This document shows, one piece after another, positions 1 through 9,228 of a stretch of 64,000 nucleotides of DNA. The position numbers and the translations under genes were made by a program. The notes under the pieces were generated by a model. It saw nothing but the letters and a program-made list of their open reading frames with translations. It did no database searches and was not told where the DNA came from. This DNA comes from Chakrabartyella piscis (GTDB lineage: Bacteria; Bacillota; Clostridia; Lachnospirales; Anaerotignaceae), in the NCBI GenBank assembly GCA_030067835.1, contig CP092441.1:1736001-1800000 (forward strand), written 5' to 3'. Every line of letters starts with the position of its first letter. Position 1 is the stretch's first letter.

Positions 1-2
1 GT

Positions 3-701
3 ATGGAGAATTATCCAAAAGCATTTTTGCAATTGACACAAAGAGCTGGTAATTTCTTGGTTGGTAGAGAAGAAAATCCTGATTTTGATTGGTCTGATTT
101 GATTGGAAGTGAAATCATTGGCGGTAGAGCTGGTGGTATGCCACAATTGGTTTTGGAATATGTTTTGGCTCAAAATGGATTGGAAGTTGGTGTGGATTTG
201 GAAATGATCAACAACATTGATTTTGCATCCACAGCAGGCGCATTTACAGGTGAAGTTGGTGATTATACTGCTGAATTTGACCCAACTGCCACTACACTAG
301 AAAACAATGGTATTGGTTATATTGTAGCATCCCTTGGAGAAGCATCTGGTTTCTTACCTTATACCGTTTATATGGCAACAGATGAAATGATTTCCAAACA
401 ACCTGAAGTCTTGGAAGCCTTTACTGCTGCTATTTACAAAGGTCAGCTTTGGGTTGCTGAACACACTGCTGCTGAAATTGCAGAAGTCATTGCACCACAG
501 TTCCCAGAAAATGATTTGGAAACCTTAACCACAGTCATTGCCAGATACAAAGATCAAGATACTTGGAAAACCAACCCTATTTTCGATGAAGATGGTTTCA
601 CTTTGATTCAAGATATTATGGAAGCTGGTGGTGAATTGTCCAAACGTGTACCATTTGCCGATATGGTCACCAATGAATTTGCTGAAACAGTAATGGAATA
701 A
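3..701 (+). CDS. ABC transporter substrate-binding protein, NMT1/SsuA type (5' partial)
   Basis: This is the C-terminal 230 or so residues of a periplasmic-binding-type protein of the NMT1/THI5-like or SsuA group, which captures small organic ligands for ABC import. The visible part contains the typical GSEIIGGRAGGMPQ stretch, followed by the second lobe and a helix-rich end. The reading frame is open to the window edge, and no ribosome binding site can be seen before the Met at position 3, so that Met is probably internal. A typical family member is 320-350 residues, so about 100 residues with the signal peptide and lipobox lie outside. The substrate cannot be read from this part. A guanine deaminase gene follows convergently, which is weak context for a purine or pyrimidine-type ligand. 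Confidence 0.75.
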   Translation: MENYPKAFLQLTQRAGNFLVGREENPDFDWSDLIGSEIIGGRAGGMPQLVLEYVLAQNGLEVGVDLEMINNIDFASTAGAFTGEVGDYTAEFDPTATTLENNGIGYIVASLGEASGFLPYTVYMATDEMISKQPEVLEAFTAAIYKGQLWVAEHTAAEIAEVIAPQFPENDLETLTTVIARYKDQDTWKTNPIFDEDGFTLIQDIMEAGGELSKRVPFADMVTNEFAETVME

Positions 702-710
702 TTGGCATCA

Positions 711-757
711 AAAAAGCAGTACTCTCTAGGTTATTCTAGTGAATACTGCTTTTCTTT
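711..757. terminator. bidirectional rho-independent terminator
   Basis: A stem made from AAAAAGCAGTA (711-721) and TACTGCTTTT (744-753) is flanked by A- and T-tracts on both sides. It can therefore end both the substrate-binding gene on the plus strand and guaD on the minus strand. Confidence 0.8.
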
Positions 758-2024
758 ATTGAATTCGTTGACCAGCAACAAACTTATCTACAATATGTCT
801 ATCATCAGAAAGATATAGGATTCTCTCCAAACGTTGCATCAATGTCAATTCTTGTGGATGTGGAATTTGCTCATCATCAATGACAACTGCATCAAATTCA
901 TAACCTTCTGCAAAACTACCTACATCACCAAAGAATTTACCACCACCAATGGTTGCCAAGTAAAACACTTCTTCCGTGGTCAATGCTTTTTCTGTATCGT
1001 CTATCAATCTCCAACGCAATTTGGACACTTGGATTGCATGTACCATTGCTTTGAACATAGAAATGTCTGTCCCACCAGAAACATCACTTCCAAGACCCAT
1101 TTCCATTCCTTTTTCCATATATTTTCTTGCTGGTGCAATGCCAGAAGAAACATTGATATTGGATTCTGGACAATGTGCAATGAACACACCATTTTCTTTC
1201 ATCATTTCCAATTCTTCATCGCTAGAATGCACACAATGTGCCATAATGGTTTTACCATTGGTACCAAACAAACCAAATTCATTATAAGCATCCCCATAAA
1301 ATTTGGAATTTGGACAAAGTTCCTTCACCCATTCAATTTCACCAAAGTTTTCAGACAAATGGGATTGTGCTGTCAAATTATATTTCTTTTGGATGTCACC
1401 CAAAGCATACATCAATTCATCTGTACAAGATGGTATGAATCTTGGTGTAATCATAGGTTTTGTATTTTGGAGGTATTTTACGCTTTCAATCCAACGAATG
1501 GTTTCAGAAATGGATTCTTCTGCACTTTCTTCCACCAAATAATCAGGAGCATTGCGATCCATATTCACTTTACCAACATAGGTAATGAGACCTGTTTTTT
1601 CCAATTCTTCCATAAACAAGATGGTTGCATCGGTATGTCTGGAAGCAAAGATACAAGCTCTTGTGGTGGCACTTTTCACCAAATCGCCTACATAATAACC
1701 ATAAGCTTTTTTTGCATACTCTAAATCCTTGAACTTACCTTCTTCTTTGAAAGCATTGGCAAGAAGCCAATCCAACAACTCCATATCCATACCAGTGCTT
1801 CTAAAACCATATTGAGGTGCATGGACATGTAAATCGATTAGACCTGGAATTATGGTGTGATTGGAATAATCATACAATACAAAGCCTTCATATTCCTTTG
1901 GGATGCTTTTGAAAACACCTGCACTTTTTCCATCTTTGCAAATCAAATATTGATTTTCCAACATTTCCATCTCTGTAGGAGTCACACTATAATAGATATT
2001 GCCTTTTAAAATATAATTTTCCAT
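756..2024 (-). CDS. guaD: guanine deaminase (amidohydrolase family)
   Basis: The product is predicted to hydrolyse guanine to xanthine and ammonia in the cytosol, as part of purine salvage or purine nitrogen use. The sequence shows the metal-binding HVHAPQYGFRSTG segment near residue 68, the later SHLSEN and AHCVHSS histidine motifs, and a metal aspartate in GSDVSGGTD. All of these are typical of GuaD. Two in-frame ATGs lie six bases apart (2030 and 2024). A GAGG motif sits only three bases from the first but nine from the second, so 2024 is preferred. The gene starts just downstream of lysA on the same strand and probably shares its promoter. Length (about 422 residues) fits the family. Confidence 0.88.
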   Translation of the reverse strand: MENYILKGNIYYSVTPTEMEMLENQYLICKDGKSAGVFKSIPKEYEGFVLYDYSNHTIIPGLIDLHVHAPQYGFRSTGMDMELLDWLLANAFKEEGKFKDLEYAKKAYGYYVGDLVKSATTRACIFASRHTDATILFMEELEKTGLITYVGKVNMDRNAPDYLVEESAEESISETIRWIESVKYLQNTKPMITPRFIPSCTDELMYALGDIQKKYNLTAQSHLSENFGEIEWVKELCPNSKFYGDAYNEFGLFGTNGKTIMAHCVHSSDEELEMMKENGVFIAHCPESNINVSSGIAPARKYMEKGMEMGLGSDVSGGTDISMFKAMVHAIQVSKLRWRLIDDTEKALTTEEVFYLATIGGGKFFGDVGSFAEGYEFDAVVIDDEQIPHPQELTLMQRLERILYLSDDRHIVDKFVAGQRIQ

Positions 2025-2044
2025 TTCCATTTACCTCAAGTTTC

Positions 2045-3301
2045 TTATTTTTTATAAAATGGCGTACAATCCAATGTTGCCAAGTAATCTTCTGGTGTTT
2101 CTGCTCTACGCATAACGGTAATGCCACCATCTTCTTGGAGCAACAATTCTGCTGAACGCAATTTCCCATTATAGTTGTACCCCATAGCATGTCCATGAGC
2201 ACCTGTATCATGGATATACACAATGTCACCCATATCAATTTTAGGCAATTGACGATCTATTGCAAATTTATCGTTATTTTCACAAAGACCACCTGCCACA
2301 TCATATGTATGGTCACAAACAGCTTCTTCTTTGCCCAAAACAGTCACATGGTGATATGCTTGGTACATTGCTGGTCGCATCAAATTGGCAGCACATGCAT
2401 CCAAACCAATATATTCTTTGTAAATATGTTTTTCATGAATTGCAGTTGCAATCAAACTACCATATGGTGCCATCATATAGCGACCCATTTCTGTGTAGAT
2501 TGCCACATCTTCCATACCTTTAGGTGCAAAGATTTCTTCATATACCTTTTGTACACCAGCACCAATTTCCATAATGTCACATGCTTCTTCTTCTGGATGA
2601 TACGGAATGCCAACACCACCAGACAAATTGATGAATGCAATGTGAATATCCAATTCTTCTTTCAATTCCACTGCCAATTCAAACAAAATTTTTGCAAGCA
2701 TTGGATAATATGTATTGGTTCTTGTACTACTCGCCAAGAAAGAATGAATCCCAAAGTGTTTTGCACCTTTTTCTTTTAAGATACGGAAACCTTCTTTCAT
2801 TTGTTCCTTAGTCATACCATATTTAGAATCACCAGGGTTGTCCATAATGTCATTTGCCACTTGGAACATACCACCTGGATTGTATCTACAACAAACGGTT
2901 TCTGGAATTTCTACCAATTTGCTGAAGAATTCAATGTGTGTAAAGTCATCAAAATTGATGATGGCGCCCATTTCTGCCGCTTTCACAAAGTCTTCTGCTG
3001 GTGTCATATTGGAAGAAAACATAATATCATGTCCTTTGAAATCCACCATTTCTGCAATCATCAACTCAGTAAAGGAAGAACAATCTGCCCCACAACCTTC
3101 TTCTTTGAGCACTTGCAAAATACCTGGTGTTGGTGTTGCTTTTACTGCAAAATATTCCTTAAATCCTTTGTTCCAAGCAAAGGCTTTGTTGACAAGTCTA
3201 GCATTTTCACGCATACCTTTTTCATCATAAATATGAAAAGGTGTTGGATGTTCTGCAATAATTTGTTTCGCTTGTTCCAATGTTATAAATGGTTTTTTCA
3301 T
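2045..3301 (-). CDS. lysA: diaminopimelate decarboxylase-like PLP enzyme
   Basis: This is a fold-III PLP-dependent decarboxylase of the LysA/ornithine decarboxylase superfamily. It most likely converts meso-diaminopimelate to L-lysine. The PLP lysine lies in the YFAVKATPTP segment near residue 53. The glycine-rich phosphate loop is LSGGVGIPY, and the C-terminal active-site motif is GGLCENNDKFA, where the Cys and Asp correspond to the cross-subunit active-site residues. Length (418) is normal. It is the first gene of a two-gene unit with guaD, with a good promoter 34 bases upstream of its ATG. The pairing with guaD has no obvious metabolic logic. Substrate specificity within the superfamily is not certain. 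Confidence 0.8.
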   Translation of the reverse strand: MKKPFITLEQAKQIIAEHPTPFHIYDEKGMRENARLVNKAFAWNKGFKEYFAVKATPTPGILQVLKEEGCGADCSSFTELMIAEMVDFKGHDIMFSSNMTPAEDFVKAAEMGAIINFDDFTHIEFFSKLVEIPETVCCRYNPGGMFQVANDIMDNPGDSKYGMTKEQMKEGFRILKEKGAKHFGIHSFLASSTRTNTYYPMLAKILFELAVELKEELDIHIAFINLSGGVGIPYHPEEEACDIMEIGAGVQKVYEEIFAPKGMEDVAIYTEMGRYMMAPYGSLIATAIHEKHIYKEYIGLDACAANLMRPAMYQAYHHVTVLGKEEAVCDHTYDVAGGLCENNDKFAIDRQLPKIDMGDIVYIHDTGAHGHAMGYNYNGKLRSAELLLQEDGGITVMRRAETPEDYLATLDCTPFYKK

Positions 3302-3334
3302 TTGAATACCCCTTTTTATCGAATTTTGTCTTTC

Positions 3335-3363
3335 ATTATATCAAACATATCTACGCTTTGCAA
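3335..3363 (-). promoter_or_regulatory. sigma-A type promoter for lysA-guaD
   Basis: Read on the minus strand, TTGCAA (3358-3363) and TATAAT (3335-3340) are separated by 17 bases, close to the consensus for the main sigma factor. The spacing to the lysA ATG is about 34 bases. Confidence 0.75.
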
Positions 3364-3401
3364 TGATGGAATGGTCTTTTCATGATTTTCTTCACGTTTT
3401 T

Positions 3402-3430
3402 TTGCATTTCATTGGATTTCGAGGTATACT
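3402..3430 (+). promoter_or_regulatory. promoter for the KdpDE-like operon
   Basis: TTGCAT (3402-3407) and TATACT (3425-3430) are 17 bases apart. The predicted transcript start near 3437 lies after the ATG at 3433, so it supports the ATG at 3469 as the translation start of the kinase gene. Confidence 0.65.
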
Positions 3431-3468
3431 ATATGAAAGAAAACGATGGAACCATTAAGAGGTGTATT

Positions 3469-5025
3469 ATGAAGGAATATCTTTCTCAACTGAAACATGT
3501 CAAGTTAAAACTAGATTCTAAAATCATTGGTTATGATTTGTCCAAAACCATTGGTATTTATGCCATTGCAACGATTATAGCCCTTATTTTTGTGAAAGTA
3601 AATGTGATTAGTGACAATATTTATGGTGTATATATGCTTGCAGTTGCAATCACTGCTTTTTTGACCAATGGCTATTTGTGGAGCATCATCTCCTCTGTTG
3701 GTGGTGTAATTGGTGTAAACTTTTTCTTCACTGCACCATACTACAACCTGGATTTTTCAATGGCTGGTTATCCTGTTACTTTTGCCATTTTGCTTTTGAT
3801 GTCTTGTTTGACCAGTGGTTTGACAGGTCGTGTTAAGAAATCTGCAATTCTAGCTATGTACAAAGAAAGACGTGCAAAAATGTTGGCTGAAATGAGTGCT
3901 GAATTGTTGACTGCACATGAAATTGATACTATATTAGATATTTCACTGCGTACTCTACATGATACCTATAATTGTAGTTCCATTATTTACTACCAGTCTC
4001 CAAATAATCCAACCATTCAAAAACAACTGTTGTTGCACCAAAAAGATGATTTGATTTTCAACAGTCTATTAGAAAAACAAGTGGCACAAAAAGCATATGA
4101 CGAAAATGTTGTTACGGGTATTGTAAGCAATCACGAAACACAAAATTGCAAAGGTTCCTATTTGCCCATTGCCACTGACGAAAAAAAATATGGTGTTTTG
4201 GGACTCATCATCGAAGATCCCGATACTATTTTGAAAGATACTATCCCTTTTATATCTGTCATGGTAACCCAAATTATTTTGGCTTTGGAGCGTCAACTTT
4301 TGGAGGATAAAACCAATCAAATTTTATTGGAGAAAGAACGTGAAAAAATGCGTAGTAATCTTTTGCGTGCTGTTTCGCATGATATACGCACACCACTGAC
4401 TTGCATTCTTGGTGCAACCAATATATTACAAAACACAAATTCAGAACTGACAAAATTGGAACAGGATGATTTGTTGCAATCCATTACAAAAGATGCTGAG
4501 TGGCTCATCCAAATGGTAGAAAATCTTTTGGCTGTCACCAGAATCAACAAAGATGGTGCTCAGGTACAAAAAAGTCAAGAAATTGTAGAAGAAGTGGTTG
4601 GAGAAGCCGTTTTACGCATCAAGAAGCGTTTTCCAAATGCACCTATACAGGTTTCTGTTCCAAGAGAAGTTTTGTTGATTCCTATGGATGCAACGCTGAT
4701 TGAGCAAGTTCTCATCAATTTATTGGAAAATGCAATTAGACATTCTGGTAGCACAAAACCAATTTCTCTTACTGTCAGACAAAAAGAAACAACTGTTTTA
4801 TTTTCCATTTCAGACCAAGGAAAAGGACTTCCACTCCATCAAATTGATGATATTTTCAGTGGAAAACTCAATGCTTACAACGATTCTAGTCGTGGTTTGG
4901 GCATTGGTTTGTCCATTTGTAAAACCATTATCCAAGCACACAATGGAACAATATTTGCAGAAAACAACTCTTCAGGTGGTGCAAAATTCACCTTTGCATT
5001 GCCATTGAAAGGAGATATCAAATGA
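3469..5025 (+). CDS. KdpD-like membrane sensor histidine kinase lacking the N-terminal KdpD domain
   Basis: The protein (518 residues from this start) has a block of four closely spaced hydrophobic segments typical of DUF4118, then a GAF-like region. A HisKA domain follows with the phospho-accepting histidine in RAVSHDIRTPLT, then a HATPase domain with the N-box LLENAIRHS and G-boxes SDQGKGLP and SRGLGIGLSICK. This is the C-terminal half of KdpD. The roughly 400-residue cytosolic KdpD and UspA-like domains of the classical protein are absent. AAGAGG lies six bases before the ATG at 3469, and upstream ATGs at 3382 and 3433 precede the likely transcript start. The gene overlaps the response regulator by four bases (ATGA). 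No kdpFABC is present nearby, so the output may not be potassium uptake. Confidence 0.85.
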   Translation: MKEYLSQLKHVKLKLDSKIIGYDLSKTIGIYAIATIIALIFVKVNVISDNIYGVYMLAVAITAFLTNGYLWSIISSVGGVIGVNFFFTAPYYNLDFSMAGYPVTFAILLLMSCLTSGLTGRVKKSAILAMYKERRAKMLAEMSAELLTAHEIDTILDISLRTLHDTYNCSSIIYYQSPNNPTIQKQLLLHQKDDLIFNSLLEKQVAQKAYDENVVTGIVSNHETQNCKGSYLPIATDEKKYGVLGLIIEDPDTILKDTIPFISVMVTQIILALERQLLEDKTNQILLEKEREKMRSNLLRAVSHDIRTPLTCILGATNILQNTNSELTKLEQDDLLQSITKDAEWLIQMVENLLAVTRINKDGAQVQKSQEIVEEVVGEAVLRIKKRFPNAPIQVSVPREVLLIPMDATLIEQVLINLLENAIRHSGSTKPISLTVRQKETTVLFSISDQGKGLPLHQIDDIFSGKLNAYNDSSRGLGIGLSICKTIIQAHNGTIFAENNSSGGAKFTFALPLKGDIK

Positions 5026-5717
5026 GTCACAAAGAAAAAATTTTAATTATTGAAGATGAAGCTATGATACGTAAATTTATGGAAACTACATTGAAATCAA
5101 ATGGCTATCAGTCCATTGCTGCCACAACAGGCAAAGAAGCTTTGATTATGATGTCTTCACATTGCCCCGATTTGGTTATTTTGGATCTTGGGTTGCCTGA
5201 TATGGAAGGTACTGAAATTTTAAGAGATTTACGTAGATGGTCAAATCTACCACTGATTGTAGTATCTGCTAGAAGTGCAGAAAAAGATAAGGTTTTGGCT
5301 TTGGATTTGGGTGCTGATGATTATATTGTAAAACCTTTTGGTACATCTGAATTTTTGGCACGTATACGTACTGCTCTTCGACATAATCATACCCATATAC
5401 ATCCACAAAGCAATCAATTGTTCCAAACCAAAGATCTTACCATTGATTTTGAAAAGCATTTGATTCTTTTGAAACATGAAGAAATCCATCTGACACAAAT
5501 TGAGTTTAAGTTGGTTTCCATTTTGGCAAAAGCACAAGGAAAAGTTTTGACATATGATCACCTGATTACAGAAATTTGGGGACCCTATGCCACCAAAGAC
5601 AATCAAATTTTGCGTGTCAATATGGCAAATATCCGTAGAAAATTGGAACAAAATCCTGCTGAACCAGAATATGTTTTTACTGAAGTTGGTGTTGGCTATC
5701 GTATTGCCATGGATTGA
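5022..5717 (+). CDS. KdpE-like response regulator (OmpR/PhoB family)
   Basis: This is a cytosolic transcription factor with an N-terminal receiver domain and a C-terminal winged helix. The acidic pocket is EDE at residues 10-12. The phospho-acceptor aspartate is in LVILDLGLPD near residue 56, and the conserved lysine is in DDYIVKPFG. The C-terminal half ends with the typical VRRKLE-like segment NIRRKLEQNP and the final GVGYRIA motif. It is translationally coupled to the preceding kinase by a four-base overlap and shares its promoter. A strong hairpin follows at once, so the two genes form the complete operon. Similarity is to KdpE, but the regulated genes cannot be deduced here. Confidence 0.88.
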   Translation: MSHKEKILIIEDEAMIRKFMETTLKSNGYQSIAATTGKEALIMMSSHCPDLVILDLGLPDMEGTEILRDLRRWSNLPLIVVSARSAEKDKVLALDLGADDYIVKPFGTSEFLARIRTALRHNHTHIHPQSNQLFQTKDLTIDFEKHLILLKHEEIHLTQIEFKLVSILAKAQGKVLTYDHLITEIWGPYATKDNQILRVNMANIRRKLEQNPAEPEYVFTEVGVGYRIAMD

Positions 5718-5734
5718 TTCTAGATTTCATACAC

Positions 5735-5773
5735 AAAAGCGGCAACCGTTATCGTATTGGTTACCGCTTTTTA
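5735..5773. terminator. bidirectional terminator
   Basis: AAAAGCGGCAACC and GGTTACCGCTTTT form a 13-base stem with one mismatch, with T-runs on both strands. It lies between the convergent KdpE-like gene and MATE gene. Confidence 0.85.
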
Positions 5774-5790
5774 TATGCCATCTATTTGAT

Positions 5791-7131
5791 TTATGCACTT
5801 TCTTCTACCGCTTCATATACATCCAATTCTTTCAACCAGTGACCTCTTTTGTATCGAATCACCAATACAATTGCCCTCAAAATAATATCCAAACTAATTG
5901 CAAACCATACACCCAAAATACCCAAGTCAAAAACAGTCCCAAATAGATACCCAAAACCAATACGTATCACCCAGATGCCAACAAAGGTTGTGTATAGTGG
6001 AAATTTGGTGTCACCTGCTCCTTGTAATGCGCCTGTTACAATATAAACCGTTGAAACAAAAGGTGTTGTAAATGCCATTACCACAATCAATTGCTTTACA
6101 CTTGCAATAACTTCTGGTGTATCGGTAAACAATCCAGCCAATGGTTCTGCAAAAATCATAAATGACACTGCAAAAATCACCATCAGCACCAAATTGAACT
6201 TATTGGACAACCAAACATAAATATCAGCTTTATCTTTTCTATTTTCACCTAAGCTAATACCCATCAAAACTGCCACCGCTGATGCAAATGACATGGTGGA
6301 AATATAGGTGCAACTTTCCAGTGTACCTGCTATGCTATGGGAAACATATGCATTGGTACCAAGAGAAATAATCATACCTGTATAAACCAACTGTCCTACT
6401 CGCATCACCAATTTTTCTACGCCTGCTGGTATACCAATGCTTGCAATGCCATGTAATATTTTACGATTCAAATGCACTCTTTGCAAATGCAAGTGAATTC
6501 CATGTTTTTTGTGTAACAACACAATAAAAAATGCAATGGTCAATGCAACTCTTGCAATGGTGGTTGCCAATCCAAGACCAAAAATACCCATACCCATAGA
6601 CATGAACAGAATATTCAACACCACATTCAACACATTGGATGCTGAAGACAAAATCATTGGTGTTTTCGTATCCTTTGCTGAACGCAAACATGCAGATAAG
6701 GTTAGTGATAAACTCAAAAATACAGATGGTACTGCTACAGCATAAAAATATGGCAATGCATATACCATAATATCTTCTGTTGCACCCGTCAATTGCAACA
6801 ATGGTTTTGCCAAAATCAGACTCATGACACCCACCAATAAACCTACAAAAGAACTGAGTATAATTGCTTGTCTGGCTACTTCATTTGCATGGTGCTCATC
6901 TTGTTTGCCAATGCTTCTACTCAATATTGCAGAGGTACCCACATTCAATGCAATGAAAAATGCAATGTATATGTTCATCACAATTTCTGTAACACCAATG
7001 GCAGCAATTGCACTATCTCCTATGGAACCTGCAAAGTAGCGATCCACTGTGCTGAGCAACGTTTGCAATATATTTTCAATTAAAATTGGAAGTGTCAAAA
7101 TCCATATTTGTTTGTAATATTGTCGATTCAT
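5791..7131 (-). CDS. MATE family multidrug/cation antiporter
   Basis: This is a 446-residue polytopic membrane protein with about 12 hydrophobic segments. It shows the paired six-helix layout and the early LPILIENILQTLLSTVDRYF signature of the MATE superfamily. These transporters export cationic drugs or metabolites in exchange for sodium or protons. The gene is divergent from a TetR-type regulator, and the shared 139-base gap contains an inverted repeat. Repression by that regulator and induction by a substrate are therefore plausible. The DNA gives no evidence for the actual substrate. A second, distantly similar MATE gene lies at 29089-30447 with its own MarR regulator. Confidence 0.9.
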   Translation of the reverse strand: MNRQYYKQIWILTLPILIENILQTLLSTVDRYFAGSIGDSAIAAIGVTEIVMNIYIAFFIALNVGTSAILSRSIGKQDEHHANEVARQAIILSSFVGLLVGVMSLILAKPLLQLTGATEDIMVYALPYFYAVAVPSVFLSLSLTLSACLRSAKDTKTPMILSSASNVLNVVLNILFMSMGMGIFGLGLATTIARVALTIAFFIVLLHKKHGIHLHLQRVHLNRKILHGIASIGIPAGVEKLVMRVGQLVYTGMIISLGTNAYVSHSIAGTLESCTYISTMSFASAVAVLMGISLGENRKDKADIYVWLSNKFNLVLMVIFAVSFMIFAEPLAGLFTDTPEVIASVKQLIVVMAFTTPFVSTVYIVTGALQGAGDTKFPLYTTFVGIWVIRIGFGYLFGTVFDLGILGVWFAISLDIILRAIVLVIRYKRGHWLKELDVYEAVEESA

Positions 7132-7213
7132 ATGCGTATCATCCTTATTGTAAAATTTTGTTTTTTATCTTATAATAAGTATACTAGATTCTATTAATGA
7201 ACACGATAGGCAT

Positions 7214-7233
7214 TATTGTACTGATATACAATA
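7214..7233. promoter_or_regulatory. candidate TetR operator between MATE and tetR genes
   Basis: TATTGTA (7214-7220) and TACAATA (7227-7233) form a perfect seven-base inverted repeat with a six-base spacer. It lies in the divergent gap between the exporter and the TetR-type gene, as expected for an autoregulatory operator. Confidence 0.45.
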
Positions 7234-7270
7234 TTGGACACTTTTGAAAATTTATCCATTAGGAGGCGTT

Positions 7271-7822
7271 ATGGACAGAAGACAAATCAAAACAAGAAAA
7301 GCCATTATGCAAGCATTTTACCAGTTGCTCAATGAAAAGGATTTTGAAAAAATATCTGTTTCTGAAATTGCCAATCTTGCTGATGTTGGAAAAAGCACCT
7401 TTTATCTACATTTTGAAGCCAAAGAATTGCTCATTGGCCAATTGTGTGATGACTTTTTTTCTCATTTGATGGAGAATCATTCATTGGAATCTCATCTTGT
7501 ATTATCAGAAATTCTATCACACTTTTTACGTCACATATATTTACAAGACACAAAGTATTTTTTACGACTGCTCAAAGGTAATAATGATATATTCTACACC
7601 TATTTATTTGACTATTTGAAAGAAATTTTCAAGAACTATATCGTCTATTCTGATAATGCATCCACACCATCTTTTGATTTTTTGGTGAATCATGTGGTAA
7701 ACAGCTTTATCGAAGCCATTAAATGGTCTTTCAAAAGCAACAACCAACAATATGATGAAGCCACTGTTTTGGATTTTTTATACTGCAACAAATCGTTGTT
7801 GTCTGAACATCCCATCCATTGA
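7271..7822 (+). CDS. TetR/AcrR family transcriptional regulator
   Basis: The product is a DNA-binding repressor of 183 residues. The N-terminal helix-turn-helix is recognisable as ISVSEIANLADVGKSTFYLHF, preceded by the usual TRKAIMQAFYQLL helix. The remaining two thirds form the variable ligand-binding helical domain. An in-frame ATG upstream at 7244 has no ribosome binding site, whereas AGGAGG at 7261-7266 lies four bases before the ATG at 7271. The gene is divergent from a MATE exporter, which it probably represses in the absence of an exported compound. An inverted repeat in the gap is the likely binding site. Confidence 0.88.
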   Translation: MDRRQIKTRKAIMQAFYQLLNEKDFEKISVSEIANLADVGKSTFYLHFEAKELLIGQLCDDFFSHLMENHSLESHLVLSEILSHFLRHIYLQDTKYFLRLLKGNNDIFYTYLFDYLKEIFKNYIVYSDNASTPSFDFLVNHVVNSFIEAIKWSFKSNNQQYDEATVLDFLYCNKSLLSEHPIH

Positions 7823-7838
7823 TTATATTTTACAATAC

Positions 7839-7875
7839 AAAAAGAGAAGATGAGCTATTCACCTTCTCTACTTTT
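7839..7875. terminator. bidirectional terminator between tetR-type gene and hom
   Basis: AGAGAAGATGA (7843-7853) pairs with TCACCTTCTCT (7859-7869) with one mismatch. A-rich and T-rich flanks serve both converging genes. Confidence 0.8.
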
Positions 7876-7886
7876 ATGTCTATTGA

Positions 7887-9176
7887 TTATGCGTGATGTA
7901 CACGAATTACAGAACAAATTTCCTTCACCATATCCATTGTGGTGATTTCTTTCATTGCTTCTTCAAATTGTTTTTCCAATACATCGTATGTAACGATAAC
8001 AATTTCTGCTGATTCGTTGTTTTTATCTTTTTGCAACAACATGGAAATACTAACACCATATTGACCAAATACACCTGCCAAAGCTGCCAATGTACCAGCT
8101 CTATCTTCCAATCTCATACGAATATAGAAACTACTTTCTGTGTCCCCCAATTCTTTGATTGGCAACTCTTTGTAGCATCCACAACCAATTCTACCTGCAC
8201 AATTGTATTGCATATCCCTAGCAATATCCAAAACATCACCTACAACTGCACTGCCAGTAGGCAAAGCACCAGCACCTCTACCATAGAACATAGCATCATC
8301 CACAGCATCACCATGAACAAATACTGCATTGAAGGCATCTTTTACAGAAGCCAATGGATGTTTTGCTGGGATTATGGTTGGATGCACTTTCACTTCAATA
8401 CCAGTTTCTGTATTTTTTGCAATCCCCAAAAGTTTAATTTCAGAACCCAATTCATGTGCATATAAAATATCTTTTGCACTGATTTTGGAAATACCTTCTG
8501 TATAAACATGAGAAAAATTAACAGGTGTGTGGAATGCAATGGAAGCCATGATTGCCAATTTACGACCAGCATCATATCCTTCGATATCAGCAGTAGGATC
8601 TGCTTCTGCATAACCCAAATCTGTTGCCAATTGCAATGCATCTACAAATTCCATACCATCTTCAGACATTTTCGTCAAAATAAAGTTGGTTGTACCATTG
8701 ATGATACCCATAACTTCTGTGATTTCGTTACCAAGCAAACATTGTTTCATTGGTCGAATGATTGGAATACCTCCTGCAACTGCTGCTTCAAAGAGCAAAT
8801 CGCAATGATTTTCTTTTGCAACTTCCAAAAGGTGATGACCTTCTGTTGCCATCAAGTCTTTGTTTGCTGTAACAACATGTTTGCCAGCTTTGAGTGCTTC
8901 TTCAATATATGTTCTAGCTGGTTCGATACCACCCATAACTTCTACAACAATGGAAATGCTTTCATCATTTACAATATCTTCCCAGTTGCTGACAAATTTG
9001 CTCACATCTGCTTTGTCTGCATATTTTGCTTTGTTACGCACCAAAATTTTAGAAATTTCCAAATTTCTACCTACTTTGTGTGCCATTTCATCTTTTTGTT
9101 TTTCCAATATATCGTACACGCCACCGCCAACTGTACCTAGGCCTAGAAGCGCAATTTTATACATATCTTGTGTCAT
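7887..9176 (-). CDS. hom: homoserine dehydrogenase
   Basis: The enzyme reduces aspartate-4-semialdehyde to homoserine with NAD(P)H, the branch point to threonine and methionine. The N-terminal Rossmann motif is ALLGLGTVGGGVYDIL. The central catalytic domain has the family signature around GIINGTTNFILTKM and GYAEADPTADIEGYDAGRK. A C-terminal ACT domain (RMRLEDRAGTLAALAGVFGQYGVS, split here for reading) likely binds threonine as feedback inhibitor. Length (429) is normal for the monofunctional enzyme with ACT domain. GGAGG lies nine bases before the ATG. The gene has its own promoter and terminator and appears monocistronic. Confidence 0.95.
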   Translation of the reverse strand: MTQDMYKIALLGLGTVGGGVYDILEKQKDEMAHKVGRNLEISKILVRNKAKYADKADVSKFVSNWEDIVNDESISIVVEVMGGIEPARTYIEEALKAGKHVVTANKDLMATEGHHLLEVAKENHCDLLFEAAVAGGIPIIRPMKQCLLGNEITEVMGIINGTTNFILTKMSEDGMEFVDALQLATDLGYAEADPTADIEGYDAGRKLAIMASIAFHTPVNFSHVYTEGISKISAKDILYAHELGSEIKLLGIAKNTETGIEVKVHPTIIPAKHPLASVKDAFNAVFVHGDAVDDAMFYGRGAGALPTGSAVVGDVLDIARDMQYNCAGRIGCGCYKELPIKELGDTESSFYIRMRLEDRAGTLAALAGVFGQYGVSISMLLQKDKNNESAEIVIVTYDVLEKQFEEAMKEITTMDMVKEICSVIRVHHA

Positions 9177-9228
9177 ATTCTTTAACCTCCAAATAAAATA
9201 AAAACAATTTCTAACTACCTACCTTTAG

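Noticed and set aside
834-1724. Open frame of 296 codons on the plus strand opposite guaD
   Set aside because: It is an antisense shadow with low-complexity Phe/Cys/His composition and no start signals.
7887-9176. Fusion of aspartate kinase and homoserine dehydrogenase
   Set aside because: The protein starts directly with the Rossmann motif and has 429 residues; there is no kinase domain.
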